From Melghirimyces thermohalophilus (GTDB lineage Bacteria; Bacillota; Bacilli; Thermoactinomycetales; DSM-45169), in the NCBI RefSeq assembly GCF_900102685.1, contig NZ_FMZA01000008.1:100746-164745 (forward strand): DNA of 64,000 nt. The letters run 5' to 3'. This document shows, piece by piece, positions 17,711 through 28,081 of the stretch. Each line of letters opens with the position of its first letter. The first letter of the stretch is position 1. A model generated the notes under the pieces. The model was not told the DNA's origin. It made no database searches and worked only from the letters and a program-made list of their open reading frames with translations. A program made the position numbers and the translations under genes.

Positions 17711-18604
17711 ATGGGCGACCGACTGGTACGAGTGGAAGACAAGGAGATCAAAATCTCTAATGTGGATAAAGAGCTGTACCCCGGGATTACGAAATACGAT
17801 TGGATTTTGCACCTGACCCGGCTGGCGCCCTATCTTCTGCCCTATGCACAAGGACGCTATTTGACCACCATCCGTTATCCAGACGGGGTGAAGGGAAAAT
17901 CCTTCTACCAGAAAAATATTCCGGACCACGCGCCTGATTGGGTAAAACGGACGACATGGGGAGAGATTGAATATATTCTGCTTCAGGATACGGCCACACT
18001 GGTTTGGCTGGGAAACCTGGCTAGCCTGGAGTTTCATGTCTCCTTTGACCGTGCGGAGCATCCTGGTTATCCCACGGAGCTGGTTTTTGACATCGATCCC
18101 TCCGTCGAGGGTTTTGAAGCGGTAATGGAAACCGCGTTGTTAACCCGAGAAACGCTTCGTTCCATGGGATTGGATGGGGTGGTGAAAACCTCCGGTGCGA
18201 CGGGCTTGCAAGTCTACGTCCCGATCCAACCCCGCTACTCTTATGAGGAAACCCGACAGATTTCCCAGTTTGTGGCCCGGTTTCTCCAGGATCGGCATCC
18301 ACAATTGATCACCCTGGAGCGTTCGGTGAAAAAAAGAGGAAACAAGGTCTATTTCGATTATCTGCAACACTGGCGGGGCAAGTCCCTCATCACCGCGTAC
18401 TCTCCACGGGCCCGATCGGAAGCAACCGTTTCGGTGCCCTTAAAATGGGAAGAGTTAAAACCGGGGTTGACTCCGGAAGATTTTACCCTAGAGACGGTGT
18501 ACCAGCGACTCGAGCAGGTAGGGGATCTCTTTGCCCCCATTTCCCAACCCAACCATCGGTATGACTTGCAGGCAATCCTTCAGTTTATTTCCACAAAAGC
18601 ATGA
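17711..18604 (+). CDS. ligD: LigD polymerase/primase domain protein
   Basis: 297 residues of the archaeo-eukaryotic primase superfamily, the PolDom of LigD, which fills gaps and adds nucleotides during end joining. Metal motif DIDPS (about residue 122-126), then TSGATGLQVYVP (canonical SG..GxH region, here with Q in place of the usual H), and KVYFDYLQHWRGK near the C-terminus. The ATG follows GAAAGGAGG. It is stand-alone, separate from the ligase gene at 16331. Confidence 0.9.
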   Translation: MGDRLVRVEDKEIKISNVDKELYPGITKYDWILHLTRLAPYLLPYAQGRYLTTIRYPDGVKGKSFYQKNIPDHAPDWVKRTTWGEIEYILLQDTATLVWLGNLASLEFHVSFDRAEHPGYPTELVFDIDPSVEGFEAVMETALLTRETLRSMGLDGVVKTSGATGLQVYVPIQPRYSYEETRQISQFVARFLQDRHPQLITLERSVKKRGNKVYFDYLQHWRGKSLITAYSPRARSEATVSVPLKWEELKPGLTPEDFTLETVYQRLEQVGDLFAPISQPNHRYDLQAILQFISTKA

Positions 18605-18674
18605 GCTTCGGCTTGTCTGTATGGCCCCTGTGGGGTATGGTGGTTTCAAAGGGAGCATGAGAAGGGGGAAGTTG

Positions 18675-19967
18675 ATGAAACGGCTGTTTGTCAATGCCCA
18701 TATCCTGACGATGAGGGAAAAAGATACCCTGTTGGAACACGCCTATCTTGTCACCGAGGACAACTGCATCACCGAGGTGGGACAAGGAGACCCCCCGGTA
18801 GTATACGACGAAATCCTCGATATGAAGGGGAAATTGCTGCTTCCAGGATTCATCAATACCCATGGGCATGCAGCGATGACATTGCTTCGGGGTTACGCCG
18901 ATGACTTGCCGCTGAAGACATGGTTGGAAGAGAAAATGTGGCCAATTGAAGGGCGATTCGGCCCGGAACAGGTCCGTTGGGGCACCGCCCTGGCGATGGT
19001 GGAAATGATTCGCGGCGGTACCACCTGTTTTGCTGATATGTACGATCATATGGACCAGGTGGGGGCTCTTGTCGCTGATGCGGGGATGCGGGCCAGCCTG
19101 TGCCGGGGAGTGATTGGACTCGGCTCACAGACGGAGCGGGAAGCGAAACGGAGGGAAGCGGTCCAGTTTGCCCAGCAATGGCATAGAGAGGCGAACGGGC
19201 GAATTACGACGATGATGGCTCCCCACGCCCCCTACACCTGTCCGCCGGCTTACATTGAATCGATTGTAAGTGATGCTGAGCGCCTCCATCTCCCCATTCA
19301 TATCCATCTGTCCGAAACACGGCGGGAAGTGGAGCAGAATGTTCAGGATTACGGGAAGCGGCCTGTGGCTCATTTGGATCAGCTAGGCGTTTTCCACCGA
19401 CCGGCGCTGGTGGCCCACGCGGTGCACGTGACGGAGGATGAGATCCAGTTGTTAGCCGAAAGGGGAGTAAAGGTTTCCCACAATCCGGGCAGCAATCTCA
19501 AGTTGGCAAGCGGTATCGCTCCCGTTCTCGCCATGTTGAAAAAAGGTATTCGTCCCTCTCTGGGCACCGATGGGGCCGCCAGTAACAACAATCTCGACTT
19601 GTTGGAGGAGATCCGCCTGGCAGCATTGATTCATAAGGGAGTGGGAGAAGACCCGGAAGCGATTCCAGCAGAAACCGCTTTAGCCATGGGGACCCGCTTT
19701 GGCGCGGAAGCCCTTTTTCTAGAAGAGGAGATCGGGACGTTGGAACCCGGGAAGAAAGCGGATTTCGTAACGATGGATATCTCTCGGGCCCATTGGCAGC
19801 CCACTCATGATCTGCTTTCCCATGTGGTTTACTCCGCGTCCGCCGCCGATGTTCAAGATGTATACGTCGACGGCCGTCCCCTGATGCGAAACCGAGAACT
19901 CCTTACTCTGGATGAGGAACGGATCCGATGGGAAACGATCCGTGCTTTTGAAAAGGTGTCTCCATAA
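18675..19967 (+). CDS. mtaD: Amidohydrolase, 5-methylthioadenosine/S-adenosylhomocysteine deaminase type
   Basis: 430 residues of the metal-dependent amidohydrolase superfamily. Metal and active-site motifs: FINTHGHAAMTLLRGYADD, APHAPYTC, IHIHLSETRREVE, VSHNPGSNLKL and SLGTDGAASNNNLDL. The pattern fits MtaD/SAH deaminases, which recycle methylthioadenosine and S-adenosylhomocysteine. The ATG is preceded by GAAGGGGGAAG. Confidence 0.9.
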   Translation: MKRLFVNAHILTMREKDTLLEHAYLVTEDNCITEVGQGDPPVVYDEILDMKGKLLLPGFINTHGHAAMTLLRGYADDLPLKTWLEEKMWPIEGRFGPEQVRWGTALAMVEMIRGGTTCFADMYDHMDQVGALVADAGMRASLCRGVIGLGSQTEREAKRREAVQFAQQWHREANGRITTMMAPHAPYTCPPAYIESIVSDAERLHLPIHIHLSETRREVEQNVQDYGKRPVAHLDQLGVFHRPALVAHAVHVTEDEIQLLAERGVKVSHNPGSNLKLASGIAPVLAMLKKGIRPSLGTDGAASNNNLDLLEEIRLAALIHKGVGEDPEAIPAETALAMGTRFGAEALFLEEEIGTLEPGKKADFVTMDISRAHWQPTHDLLSHVVYSASAADVQDVYVDGRPLMRNRELLTLDEERIRWETIRAFEKVSP

Positions 19968-19991
19968 AAAAACTGCCGCCTGGCGGCAGAG
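19968..19991 (-). terminator. Terminator for the small gene at 20047
   Basis: Stem CTGCCGC/GCGGCAG with a 3-nt loop. The T7 tail lies on the minus strand, just beyond the end of the small minus-strand gene. Confidence 0.7.
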
Positions 19992-20046
19992 AATCAGTGG
20001 GAGGTATAGGCAGGAGAAAATTGGTCACACTACATACAAAACGATG

Positions 20047-20241
20047 TTAATCTTTTAGATCGACATCCAAGTGGAAACGAAGGGGAATCTGTACCGGAGA
20101 TTCCCCGTTCCACATCTTTCTCGAAGTGGGAGACGCCCAGGATTCGGATCGCATGTACGCTCGGATCCTTTCCATTTCCTCATCGGAAAAATGGTGTTCT
20201 AACTGATCATGAATCCACCGGGAGGAAAGGGAAGTATCCAT
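20047..20241 (-). CDS. Small soluble protein of unknown function
   Basis: 64 residues, acidic and amphipathic (WIHDQLEHHFSDEEMERIRAYM), without membrane segment. AAGGAGGTGATCCG directly before the ATG and a terminator after the stop support a real gene. No family recognised. Confidence 0.6.
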   Translation of the reverse strand: MDTSLSSRWIHDQLEHHFSDEEMERIRAYMRSESWASPTSRKMWNGESPVQIPLRFHLDVDLKD

Positions 20242-20414
20242 CGGATCACCTCCTTGGGTAAGCATAGTATCACCTGCAGTCCGGCTGATATGTCTAACAC
20301 ATTTTTCACTGTATGTCCGTCTGGCGGCGTTGACGGGCTTTTTGCCTTTTTCGGGGGTGATATTTGGCTTTTCAGCATCGTACACTGTCAAAAAGAGCTG
20401 AGGAGGGGGAGTGT

Positions 20415-21065
20415 TTGAAGATACTGACCCGGGCCGGCGGGGTGCTCCTGGCGGCTCTTTTGACGATGGCCGGTTGTGCCCCTGCTCATCCTCCGAGAAC
20501 AATCGATAAACCGATGACGGAAAGGGAGCTTGCAACCCGTTTGCTTCATAAAATGGACCAGCAACTGAGTCGGAAATCCTATCCCTTCACTCTAATTATC
20601 GGAGACAATCGTTTTGAAGGGCAGCAATCGGGTCTCGACTGGTCGCTGGAAAGTGTTGATCAAGAGAAGGATGCAACCGTCCGGATCGTCAAAAAAGGGG
20701 AGCACATTGAAGTCACCCGCGGGAAACAAAAGGAAAAGTTAACCTCCCGTCAATTTGGACTGGTTTCTCCCCGGGATTATCTTCAGTTAATCAAATCCGA
20801 CATGAAACGGGTAGAACGGGTATCAACCGCAGATCAAGGGACCGAGGAAGTCGAAGCGGTACTTTCTGCTGAGCGAATTGGGAACCGACTGGGTCATTGG
20901 ATGGGAGGTCCTTTTGAAAAAGGTGCCGCGCAACAGGCCAGCCGGAAGTTTCAGATTCGAGCTCGTTTTCAGTATGATACTGAACAGGAAGGGTTCAACC
21001 GATTGATCATTCGGATCGACCCGAAAGACGGGGAGGAAAGCGAAAGCGTCGAGTATCGGTTTTAA
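20415..21065 (+). CDS. Predicted lipoprotein of unknown function
   Basis: 216 residues from the TTG, which follows GAGGAGGGGGAG. The N-terminus is a lipoprotein signal with lipobox TMAGC, so it should be anchored to the outer face of the membrane. The rest is a soluble beta-rich domain with no recognised motif. It lies upstream of aspB, a position held by a YpmB-type gene in B. subtilis, but sequence similarity was not evident. Confidence 0.7.
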   Translation: MKILTRAGGVLLAALLTMAGCAPAHPPRTIDKPMTERELATRLLHKMDQQLSRKSYPFTLIIGDNRFEGQQSGLDWSLESVDQEKDATVRIVKKGEHIEVTRGKQKEKLTSRQFGLVSPRDYLQLIKSDMKRVERVSTADQGTEEVEAVLSAERIGNRLGHWMGGPFEKGAAQQASRKFQIRARFQYDTEQEGFNRLIIRIDPKDGEESESVEYRF

Positions 21066-21193
21066 TCCGATCGATTATACTAAGGAGGAGTCCCTGTTCA
21101 TCAGCTCCGCCCGGAAACCTTGCTTTTTGAAGAGAAGATGAGCCACCGCTATGTTACAATGGAAACAAAAGCGAGAGAGGAGAAACAGTCTGG

Positions 21194-22375
21194 ATGAAAT
21201 TGTCTCAACGCGTTCAACAGTTAACTCCTTCCAAAACGATTGAGATTACAGCTACAGCGAAGGAACTGAAGAAACAGGGGCATGATGTGGTGGTGCTCGG
21301 AGCCGGGGAGCCCGATTTCAATACGCCTGATCATATTTTGGAGGCCGCTTCCCGCGCGATGAAAGAAGGACAGACCAAATACACCCCCGCCGGCGGCATT
21401 GTGGAGCTGAAGGATGCCATTACGGAAAAGTTTCAGCGGGATAACGGTCTGGATTACAACCGGGACGAAGTGATTGTAACCGTCGGGGCGAAACATGCCC
21501 TTTACAATCTGTTCCAGGTGATCCTGGACCCCGGTGACGAAGTTATTATCCCCGCCCCGTACTGGGTGAGCTATATCGAGCAGGTGAAACTGGCCGGCGG
21601 CGTACCAGTGGTGATCGACGGAAAAGAGGAGAACGCCTTTAAGGTGACGCCGGAACAAGTGAAATCTGCTATTACGGATAAGACCGTCGCCTTTCTGATC
21701 AACAGCCCCTCCAACCCGACGGGAACCATGTACAGCGAGGCGGAGTTGAAGGCGCTGGGCGACGTTTGTGTGGAGAACGAGCTGCTCGTCGTATCCGACG
21801 AAATTTATGAGCACCTGGTTTACGGGGAAGAGCGGCCGGTCAGCATGGCTGCTATCAGCCCGGAGTTGAAGGAGCGGACGGTCACCATCAACGGGGTATC
21901 CAAAACCTACTCCATGACCGGCTGGCGGATTGGCTACGCGGCCGGGGATGCCCGAATCATCAAGGCGATGTCGGGTTTATCCAGCCACAGTACGTCCAAC
22001 CCGGCGTCCGTGGCCCAGTATGCCGCCATGGAGGCGCTGAAGGGATCCCAGGAACCGGTGAAGAACATGCTGGCCGCCTTTCGTCAACGCCGGGATTTTG
22101 TGGTGGACCGTCTGCAGAAGATGCCCGGTATCCATTGCAACCGGCCGCAAGGCACCTTTTACGTATTCGCCAACGCGGAGGAGGCGGCAAAGAAAACCGG
22201 CTATGACAGCACTGATGAGTGGGTGAAAGCCCTCTTGGAAAAAGAAAAAGTGGCCCTGGTCCCCGGTGCCGCCTTTGGATCTCCTTCCCATGTGCGGATC
22301 TCCTATGCTACCTCGATGGAACAACTGGAAAAAGCGATGGATCGGTTGGAGCGATTTATTAGAGCTAATACCTAA
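21194..22375 (+). CDS. aspB: Aspartate aminotransferase (class I)
   Basis: PLP enzyme interconverting aspartate and oxaloacetate. 393 residues, fold type I. Motifs: GAGEPDFNTPDHI near the N-terminus, NSPSNPTGTMYS, SDEIYEHLVYG, and the PLP-lysine loop NGVSKTYSMTGWRIGYAAG. GAGAGAGGAG precedes the ATG. It ends the region syntenic with B. subtilis. Confidence 0.95.
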   Translation: MKLSQRVQQLTPSKTIEITATAKELKKQGHDVVVLGAGEPDFNTPDHILEAASRAMKEGQTKYTPAGGIVELKDAITEKFQRDNGLDYNRDEVIVTVGAKHALYNLFQVILDPGDEVIIPAPYWVSYIEQVKLAGGVPVVIDGKEENAFKVTPEQVKSAITDKTVAFLINSPSNPTGTMYSEAELKALGDVCVENELLVVSDEIYEHLVYGEERPVSMAAISPELKERTVTINGVSKTYSMTGWRIGYAAGDARIIKAMSGLSSHSTSNPASVAQYAAMEALKGSQEPVKNMLAAFRQRRDFVVDRLQKMPGIHCNRPQGTFYVFANAEEAAKKTGYDSTDEWVKALLEKEKVALVPGAAFGSPSHVRISYATSMEQLEKAMDRLERFIRANT

Positions 22376-22382
22376 TCAGACG

Positions 22383-22415
22383 AAAGGACCGCCTTGCATG
22401 CAGGCGGTCCTTTTT
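22383..22415. terminator. Bidirectional terminator between aspB and lexA
   Basis: Stem AAAGGACCGCCT with its complement, loop TGCATGC, T5 tail. It overlaps the last codon of the convergent lexA. Confidence 0.85.
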
Positions 22416-23046
22416 AATGTAACTCCCGGAACAACCCGATCACCCGGCCGAGAATGGTGACATCGGGTAAGTGAATCGGTTCCATGTGATCGTTTTCCGG
22501 TTGTAAGCGGATATGATCTTTTTCTTTGAAGAAACGTTTTACTGTGGCCTCGTTATCTGGAGTCAAGGCGACGATCATATCTCCGTTTTCAGCGGTCTGC
22601 TGCTGCCGCACCAGCACATAGTCCCCGTCGAGGACGCCGGCGTTGATCATGCTGTCACCGCGGACGGAGAGGAGAAAGGTAGTATCCTCCGGGCCCGTCA
22701 TCCGCCGCGGGAGTGGAAAATACTCTTCCACATTTTCGACGGCTGTAATCGGTTCCCCCGCCGTCACTTTCCCCACCAATGGCACCATGGCCATGTCGGC
22801 AGCCGGGCTGGACATCGCTGTTGTCGCTTCTTCCTCTTCCAATACCTCAATGGCCCGGGGTTTTGTCGGATCCCGCCGGATCAATCCTCGTTTTTCAAGA
22901 CGGGCCAGATGGCCATGAACGGTGGAGCTGGAGGCGAGCCCCACCGCTTCCCCGATTTCCCGTACGGAGGGGGGGTAACCCTTTTCCCGTACTTCTTGTT
23001 TTATGTAGTCTAAAATGGCCTGTTGCCGAGGCGACAACTTGCTCAA
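22414..23046 (-). CDS. lexA: LexA repressor
   Basis: SOS regulator that cleaves itself when RecA is activated. 210 residues from the TTG, placed by AAGGGGAGA. The N-terminal wHTH is [15 protein letters not shown]...[21 protein letters not shown]. The cleavage site is the Ala-Gly in KVTAGEPI. The catalytic serine is in [10 protein letters not shown] and the lysine in NEATVKRF. An upstream in-frame start at 23106 would add about 20 residues that lie over the promoter, so it is rejected. Confidence 0.95.
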   Translation of the reverse strand: MSKLSPRQQAILDYIKQEVREKGYPPSVREIGEAVGLASSSTVHGHLARLEKRGLIRRDPTKPRAIEVLEEEEATTAMSSPAADMAMVPLVGKVTAGEPITAVENVEEYFPLPRRMTGPEDTTFLLSVRGDSMINAGVLDGDYVLVRQQQTAENGDMIVALTPDNEATVKRFFKEKDHIRLQPENDHMEPIHLPDVTILGRVIGLFRELH

Positions 23047-23097
23047 ATTCAATCTCCCCTTTCCCCAATGATCGCCGTCTTGTACATATTTTTCTTC

Positions 23098-23137
23098 AGT
23101 ATACATGATGTTTGGCTACAATACAAACATCCGTTCG
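23098..23137 (-). promoter_or_regulatory. lexA promoter with LexA (SOS) box
   Basis: On the minus strand, -35 TTGTAT (23121-23126), 17-nt spacer and -10 TATACT (23098-23103). Overlapping the -35 is CGAACGGATGTTTG (23124-23137), which matches the Bacillus SOS box CGAAC-N4-GTTCG in 9 of 10 defined positions. This predicts autorepression. Confidence 0.75.
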
Positions 23138-23180
23138 AAATTTCACACCAAAAATTTCGGCAGGGAGGAAGAGGGCATCC

Positions 23181-23221
23181 AAAAGCAAAGCGCGAGAGGA
23201 TATCCCTTCGCGCTTTGCTTT
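23181..23221 (-). terminator. Terminator after the KamA gene
   Basis: A 14-bp perfect stem (AAAGCAAAGCGCGA and complement) with a 12-nt loop, located 11 nt after the stop of the minus-strand gene. Confidence 0.75.
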
Positions 23222-23231
23222 GTTTATATAC

Positions 23232-24353
23232 TTACGCATACTGTTCTTCGGTTTGAGCGGCCAGGATCTCTTCCGAGCCGGGAAGGTCGTCGAACCAAGC
23301 GGCATCTTCCGGTAGGTCAAAAATCATAAATTTACCATAGTAATCCGGGTGGCGCGCTTGATGGTATTTGAGGTAGATTTTATCTCCCTCAACGGCCAGG
23401 ATCTCGATCTTGCCGGAGGTATGGCTCATAGCATAACGGACTCGTTTGCCGAGACCGGAAGTAAGCGCCTTGGCCTGCTCGATTTTCTGATAGGCTTCCC
23501 GGAAGCTGAGCACGAAACTGGCGTTACCAGCAACCGGGCGGTTTTGGAAGAAGTAATAAGGGGTCACCCCAGCCCAGGAGAGTTTATCCAACAGCTCGGC
23601 CAACACTTCAGGGTCATCGTTGATCCCTTTCAATACCGGACTCTGGTTGACCAAGACCACACCGGCCCGCTGCAGGGCATCGATGGCTCGGTAGGCCTCA
23701 TCGGTCAGTTCCCGCGGATGGTTGAAGTGGGCCATCACGTGGATGCGAGCGTCGGGACGGGAAAACTCGGATAGGGTTTGCAACAGTTCCTCATCTTCGT
23801 AAATCCGCATCGGATTAAAGGACGGAAGTTTGGTACCGAAACGGATAATTTTCACATGGGGAACTTCCCGCAGCCGTTCCAGGATCCCCCGAATTTTCCG
23901 TGTAGCCAGGATCAGCGAGTCTCCTCCAGTGAGGAGGACGTTGTTGATCTCGGGGTGATTCCGGATATATTCCACCCCTGGAGAAACATCCAGGGAAGCT
24001 TCGTGTACATCGTTGCGGAAAAGTCGTTTGCGGAAGCAGAACCGGCAGTACGCTCCACAGACTTCGGATACGATCAAGAGGGCAGTGGTATCGTATTTGT
24101 GCTGACACCCCGGGGCGGCGTAGTTCATATGTTCGTCCGAGGCGTCCCACTTCCCGTACTCGTCCAGTTCCGCATCATTGGGAATGATCAATTTGCGGAT
24201 CGGATCATCCGGATCGTCCCAATCGATCAGGGATAAATAGTAATCATTCACCCTGAACACGAACTTGTCGGTGATGTCTGTCAGCCTTTGCCGCTCTTCC
24301 TCCGGGATGTTGTCAATTTTACGAATGTCCGTAATGTAACGCGGACGCGGCAT
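23232..24353 (-). CDS. kamA: KamA-family radical SAM protein (lysine 2,3-aminomutase-like)
   Basis: 373 residues. Radical SAM cluster motif CGAYCRFC (C-x3-C-x2-C), preceded by a KYDTTALLIVSEV stretch as in aminomutases and followed by NVLLTGGDSL. The PLP-lysine region is expected near the C-terminus (GKIEILAVEGDKIYLKYH). The length is shorter than B. subtilis KamA (YodO), so the exact substrate is open: lysine or a modified lysine. The start at 24353 follows GGAGGG. It is a single-gene unit with its own terminator. Confidence 0.8.
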   Translation of the reverse strand: MPRPRYITDIRKIDNIPEEERQRLTDITDKFVFRVNDYYLSLIDWDDPDDPIRKLIIPNDAELDEYGKWDASDEHMNYAAPGCQHKYDTTALLIVSEVCGAYCRFCFRKRLFRNDVHEASLDVSPGVEYIRNHPEINNVLLTGGDSLILATRKIRGILERLREVPHVKIIRFGTKLPSFNPMRIYEDEELLQTLSEFSRPDARIHVMAHFNHPRELTDEAYRAIDALQRAGVVLVNQSPVLKGINDDPEVLAELLDKLSWAGVTPYYFFQNRPVAGNASFVLSFREAYQKIEQAKALTSGLGKRVRYAMSHTSGKIEILAVEGDKIYLKYHQARHPDYYGKFMIFDLPEDAAWFDDLPGSEEILAAQTEEQYA

Positions 24354-24469
24354 GAGATCCCTCCATTTCTTAAAGTAGGTCTCTATAATATTCGACAAAA
24401 AGGGCGCAATCCCCTTTATTTTCATTTAAACAGAAGAAATCCCGCCGGATGATCCGGCGGGATTGTTGA

Positions 24470-25879
24470 TCACGAAGTTCGTTGTTTCAGATTAAGGTAT
24501 GCGAGCACATCCCGAACAGCTTGTTTGCCCTGATCGATGCAATCGGGGATGCCGATGCCCCCGAAGGAGGCACCGCAGGGAAACACGCCAGGTATCGTAT
24601 TGCGGCAGGTTTGCTCCACCTGTTCCCGCCACTGGACGTGACCCACAGTATACTGGGGCATCGCTTGTTTCCAACGGGTGACGCGGTAAAACAGTGGCGG
24701 AGTATCGATTCCCTGAATCTTTTTCAGATCGGTGCGAACCTTCTCCAACAGGGCGTCATCGGATTCGTCCAATAGCTCCTCTTGTCCTTGCCGGCCGACA
24801 TAGCAGCGAACCATCGCTTTCCCTTCCGGAACCGTGTGGGGCCACTTTTTGTGGGTCCAGGTACAAGCTGTGATCCACGTCGGTTCCCGTCGAGGAACGA
24901 CAAACCCGGTGCCGTCAGGGGAGTGGGGTAGCGAGTCCGCGTCGAAGCCCATAATCACCGTGGCCACCGAAGTGGCTGGGACCGGATGAGGGCGCGGCGG
25001 CAGCGAGGCGGGCAAGATGGGTTCCATCTGGTCGAACGGAAGAGCCATCACCACTGCATCCGCCTGAACCACCCGGTTGGAAGCCAGCACCAAGAGATAC
25101 CGACTTCCCTCTGGAATGATACGGGTTAAGGGGTTGCCGGTAATCACCGATTCCTTGGGAAGCGTTTGTTCAATCGCCTCCACCAGACGGGAGAGGCCTC
25201 GCCGCAAGGTGAGAAATTGGCCCTGCTTCCGTTTTGTCCCCGATTGAGGTGGGCGGGTTCGTTTCATCCCGAGAATCAGGCTGCGATGCTCTTCTTCCAG
25301 ACGGGCAAACTGGGGAAAAGTAGCTTCTAAGCTGAGCTGATCAAGGCTTCCCGCATAAATCCCGGATAGAAGGGGCTCGATCAGTTGATCGACCACTTCA
25401 TCACCTAACCGCCTGCGAAAAAAGGATCCCACGGACTGATCTTCCTTCGCTTGACTGCGGGAAAGGACCAAATCCCGAGCGGCACGTAGCTTTCCGGCGG
25501 GAGAAAAGAGAGCAGTGCGGAGGAAGGGGGTCAATCGGGTGGGAATCCCCATCACTGCACCTTCCGGAATCGAAAACAGTTTCCCCTGATGGAGAATATA
25601 CGCCTGTCCAGTTCGATTGCGGACCAACTCATCTTCGAGACCGAGATCCATGGCTAACTGCTTAGCCGAAGATTTTCGCTCCAGAAAGGAATCGGGCCCC
25701 TTTTCCATCACAAACCCATCGGTCCGCTCCGTCTGAATTTTTCCGCCTAAACGCTCTGATGCCTCTGTCAACACGATATCCAAGGGGATCGATTTGTTAC
25801 GGGCTTCCTGCTGCAAATAAAAAGCGGTGGACAGACCGGTAATCCCGCCTCCTACTACAGCGACTCGCCATCGTTTCAT
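24470..25879 (-). CDS. hemY: Coproporphyrinogen III oxidase, HemY/CgoX type
   Basis: FAD enzyme of the coproporphyrin-dependent haem pathway of Gram-positive bacteria, oxidising coproporphyrinogen III to coproporphyrin III. 469 residues. The FAD dinucleotide motif [17 protein letters not shown] is at the N-terminus; the C-terminus has the FAD-contacting [19 protein letters not shown]. The ATG overlaps the hemH stop (ATGA). It is the last gene of the hemEHY operon. Confidence 0.94.
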   Translation of the reverse strand: MKRWRVAVVGGGITGLSTAFYLQQEARNKSIPLDIVLTEASERLGGKIQTERTDGFVMEKGPDSFLERKSSAKQLAMDLGLEDELVRNRTGQAYILHQGKLFSIPEGAVMGIPTRLTPFLRTALFSPAGKLRAARDLVLSRSQAKEDQSVGSFFRRRLGDEVVDQLIEPLLSGIYAGSLDQLSLEATFPQFARLEEEHRSLILGMKRTRPPQSGTKRKQGQFLTLRRGLSRLVEAIEQTLPKESVITGNPLTRIIPEGSRYLLVLASNRVVQADAVVMALPFDQMEPILPASLPPRPHPVPATSVATVIMGFDADSLPHSPDGTGFVVPRREPTWITACTWTHKKWPHTVPEGKAMVRCYVGRQGQEELLDESDDALLEKVRTDLKKIQGIDTPPLFYRVTRWKQAMPQYTVGHVQWREQVEQTCRNTIPGVFPCGASFGGIGIPDCIDQGKQAVRDVLAYLNLKQRTS

Positions 25880-26829
25880 CGGCGTCCCCGGCTTACTTCC
25901 GCCCACTTCGTCGCCACGACCTCCGCCAGACACTCGATAAAAGCCGGCTTGGCGTCAGGCATCGGGGGGCGGTAGTAGTCAGCGCCGATCTCGTCACAGA
26001 CGACTTTACATTCGTAGTCGTTGTCGTAGAGGACTTCCAAGTGTTCAGCTACAAAGCCAAGAGGGCAGTAGACAAAGGAGGTGTACCCCTTCTTTTGATG
26101 CAATTCCCGAGTGAGGTCTTGCACGTCGGGTCCCAGCCAGGGCTCCGGCGTGTTGCCGGCACTTTGCCAACCCACGGCGTAATGGGGGATGCCGGCTTTT
26201 TCAGCCACCCAGCGGGCCGTCTCTTCCAACTGTTTCGGGTAAGGGTCTTGATCTTGCAAAATCTTCTCCGGAAGAGAATGGGCGGAGAAAATCACGACGG
26301 TTTGATCGTGTTTTTCTTTCGGGATGCGGTCGAAGGTCTGCTTCAGCTGGTCCGCCCAGTATTGAATAAACCGGGGATGATCATACCAGCTGTCCACGGA
26401 ATGGATGCGAGGGCCGCCCTGCTTTTTTGCTTCCTCCTGCGCCCGACCGTTGTAGGATTTGACGCTGAAGGTGGAATAATGGGGGGCCAGCACCAGACTG
26501 ACTGCCTCTTCGATCCCATCCTCTTTCATCTGTTGTACGGCGTCTTCGATAAAAGGATCGATATGTTTTAAGCCGAGGTAGCTTTTGAAAGTGATATCAT
26601 CATGAAGCTGATTCACCCGCTTTTCCAGGGCTTCCACCTGTTGGTTGGTGATCTTCGCCAGAGGGGAGATGCCACCGATCGCTTCATATCGTTCTTTCAA
26701 ATCCTGAATCTGTTCTTCCGGGGGTCTGTGTCCATGACGGATGTGAGTGTAATAAGGTTCAATCTCCTCCGGGGTACGGGGAGTACCGTAGGCCATCACC
26801 AGCAATCCTATCGTTTGTTTAGACATCAT
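25876..26829 (-). CDS. hemH: Coproporphyrin ferrochelatase
   Basis: Inserts ferrous iron into coproporphyrin III. 317 residues. Conserved segments: [34 protein letters not shown], the metal-site histidine in [10 protein letters not shown], and the conserved [26 protein letters not shown] lies before the ATG pair at 26829/26826. It is 7 nt after hemE and overlaps hemY by 4 nt. Confidence 0.95.
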   Translation of the reverse strand: MMSKQTIGLLVMAYGTPRTPEEIEPYYTHIRHGHRPPEEQIQDLKERYEAIGGISPLAKITNQQVEALEKRVNQLHDDITFKSYLGLKHIDPFIEDAVQQMKEDGIEEAVSLVLAPHYSTFSVKSYNGRAQEEAKKQGGPRIHSVDSWYDHPRFIQYWADQLKQTFDRIPKEKHDQTVVIFSAHSLPEKILQDQDPYPKQLEETARWVAEKAGIPHYAVGWQSAGNTPEPWLGPDVQDLTRELHQKKGYTSFVYCPLGFVAEHLEVLYDNDYECKVVCDEIGADYYRPPMPDAKPAFIECLAEVVATKWAEVSRGRR

Positions 26830-26836
26830 GATCACC

Positions 26837-27877
26837 TCAGTTTTGCGAATATTGATGGACAAACTTGGTCAGGCGTTGCAAGGTTTCCACCTGGACCTCC
26901 GGGAAGGTTCCGTGACCCAGGTTGAAAATATAGCCGGGGGTTTCCATCCCCTGTTCCAAAATGTCCGCTGCCCGTTCACGGATCCGTTCCCAGGGGGCCA
27001 AGAGGAGGGAAGGGTCTAGATTGCCCTGCAGCGCCTTTTGAATGCCTAGGGCCCGCGCTTGCCGAATGGAGGTCCGCCAGTCCAGACCGATCACATCGAC
27101 CGGGAGTTGGTCCCATTCTTGCAGCAGGTGTCCGGCACCGATACCGAAATAGATGAGTGGGACATCGGTGGTCTCTTTCAGTTGAGAGAAAATCCGGTGC
27201 ATCACCGGGGCGACGTACGTCCGGTAATCAGCTGCGTTGAGGGCTCCGACCCAGGAATCGAAAACTTGGACCGCCTGGGCACCGGCTTGGATCTGGGCGG
27301 ATAGGTAAGTGATGGTCAGTTCGCCCAGCTTATCCATCAGCGCTTGCCAGGTTTCCGGATCGCGATACATCAGCCCTTTGGTCCGGTGGTAGTTCTTAGA
27401 GGGGCCGCCCTCCACCATATAGCTGGCCAGGGTAAAGGGAGCCCCTGCGAACCCGATCAGAGGAACGTTTAATTGTTCACGGGTTAACAAGCGCACCGTT
27501 TCCATCACAAAGGGGACGTCACTCTCCGGATTTAGGGACCCTAATCCTTCCACATCGGTTAAAGTGGAAACCGGATTGGAGATGACAGGGCCAATTCCGG
27601 ATTGAATCTCCACATCGACGCCAATCGGCTTTAGCGGGGTCATAATATCCGCAAACAAGATGGCGGCATCCACCCCTAGCTGTTCCACCGGGAGACGGGT
27701 CACCTCGGCACACACTTCCGGAGTTTCGCTCATCTCAAAAAAGGAATACCGACTGCGGATCTCCCGGTATTCCGGCTGATACCGTCCCGCTTGCCGCATA
27801 TACCACACCGGAATGTAGGGGGTGAATTCACCACGGCATGCTTTGAGGAAGGTATCATTGAATGTTTGTCCAGTCAT
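26837..27877 (-). CDS. hemE: Uroporphyrinogen decarboxylase
   Basis: Converts uroporphyrinogen III to coproporphyrinogen III. 346 residues. N-terminal signature [15 protein letters not shown], then the conserved Asp region LFADIMTPL and [17 protein letters not shown]. It is the first gene of hemEHY, with AAAGGTG upstream of the ATG. Confidence 0.96.
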   Translation of the reverse strand: MTGQTFNDTFLKACRGEFTPYIPVWYMRQAGRYQPEYREIRSRYSFFEMSETPEVCAEVTRLPVEQLGVDAAILFADIMTPLKPIGVDVEIQSGIGPVISNPVSTLTDVEGLGSLNPESDVPFVMETVRLLTREQLNVPLIGFAGAPFTLASYMVEGGPSKNYHRTKGLMYRDPETWQALMDKLGELTITYLSAQIQAGAQAVQVFDSWVGALNAADYRTYVAPVMHRIFSQLKETTDVPLIYFGIGAGHLLQEWDQLPVDVIGLDWRTSIRQARALGIQKALQGNLDPSLLLAPWERIRERAADILEQGMETPGYIFNLGHGTFPEVQVETLQRLTKFVHQYSQN

Positions 27878-27953
27878 GACGACACACCTTTCGCAGATTA
27901 GAAAAACTATAATTTAATACTTCTTATTCATAAAGATAACTCTTTCCCAGTGG

Positions 27954-27982
27954 TTACACCAGTCTTGTGAAGAAAGTGTCAA
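27954..27982 (-). promoter_or_regulatory. Possible hemEHY promoter
   Basis: On the minus strand a consensus -35 TTGACA (27977-27982) is followed 17 nt later by GTGTAA (27954-27959), a weak -10. An AT-rich stretch closer to hemE could hold another promoter. Confidence 0.35.
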
Positions 27983-28050
27983 GAAATCTCCCCGAATTTT
28001 AATCTGGATAGAGCCAACTCTCAATATATCATATCTCCACCTGAAAACTG

Positions 28051-28076
28051 AAAAAAACCGGCGCGAATGGCCGGTT
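28051..28076 (-). terminator. Terminator after the acylphosphatase gene
   Basis: Stem AACCGGC/GCCGGTT; the T7 tail is on the minus strand, 6 nt beyond the acylphosphatase stop. Confidence 0.75.
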
Positions 28077-28081
28077 GATCA

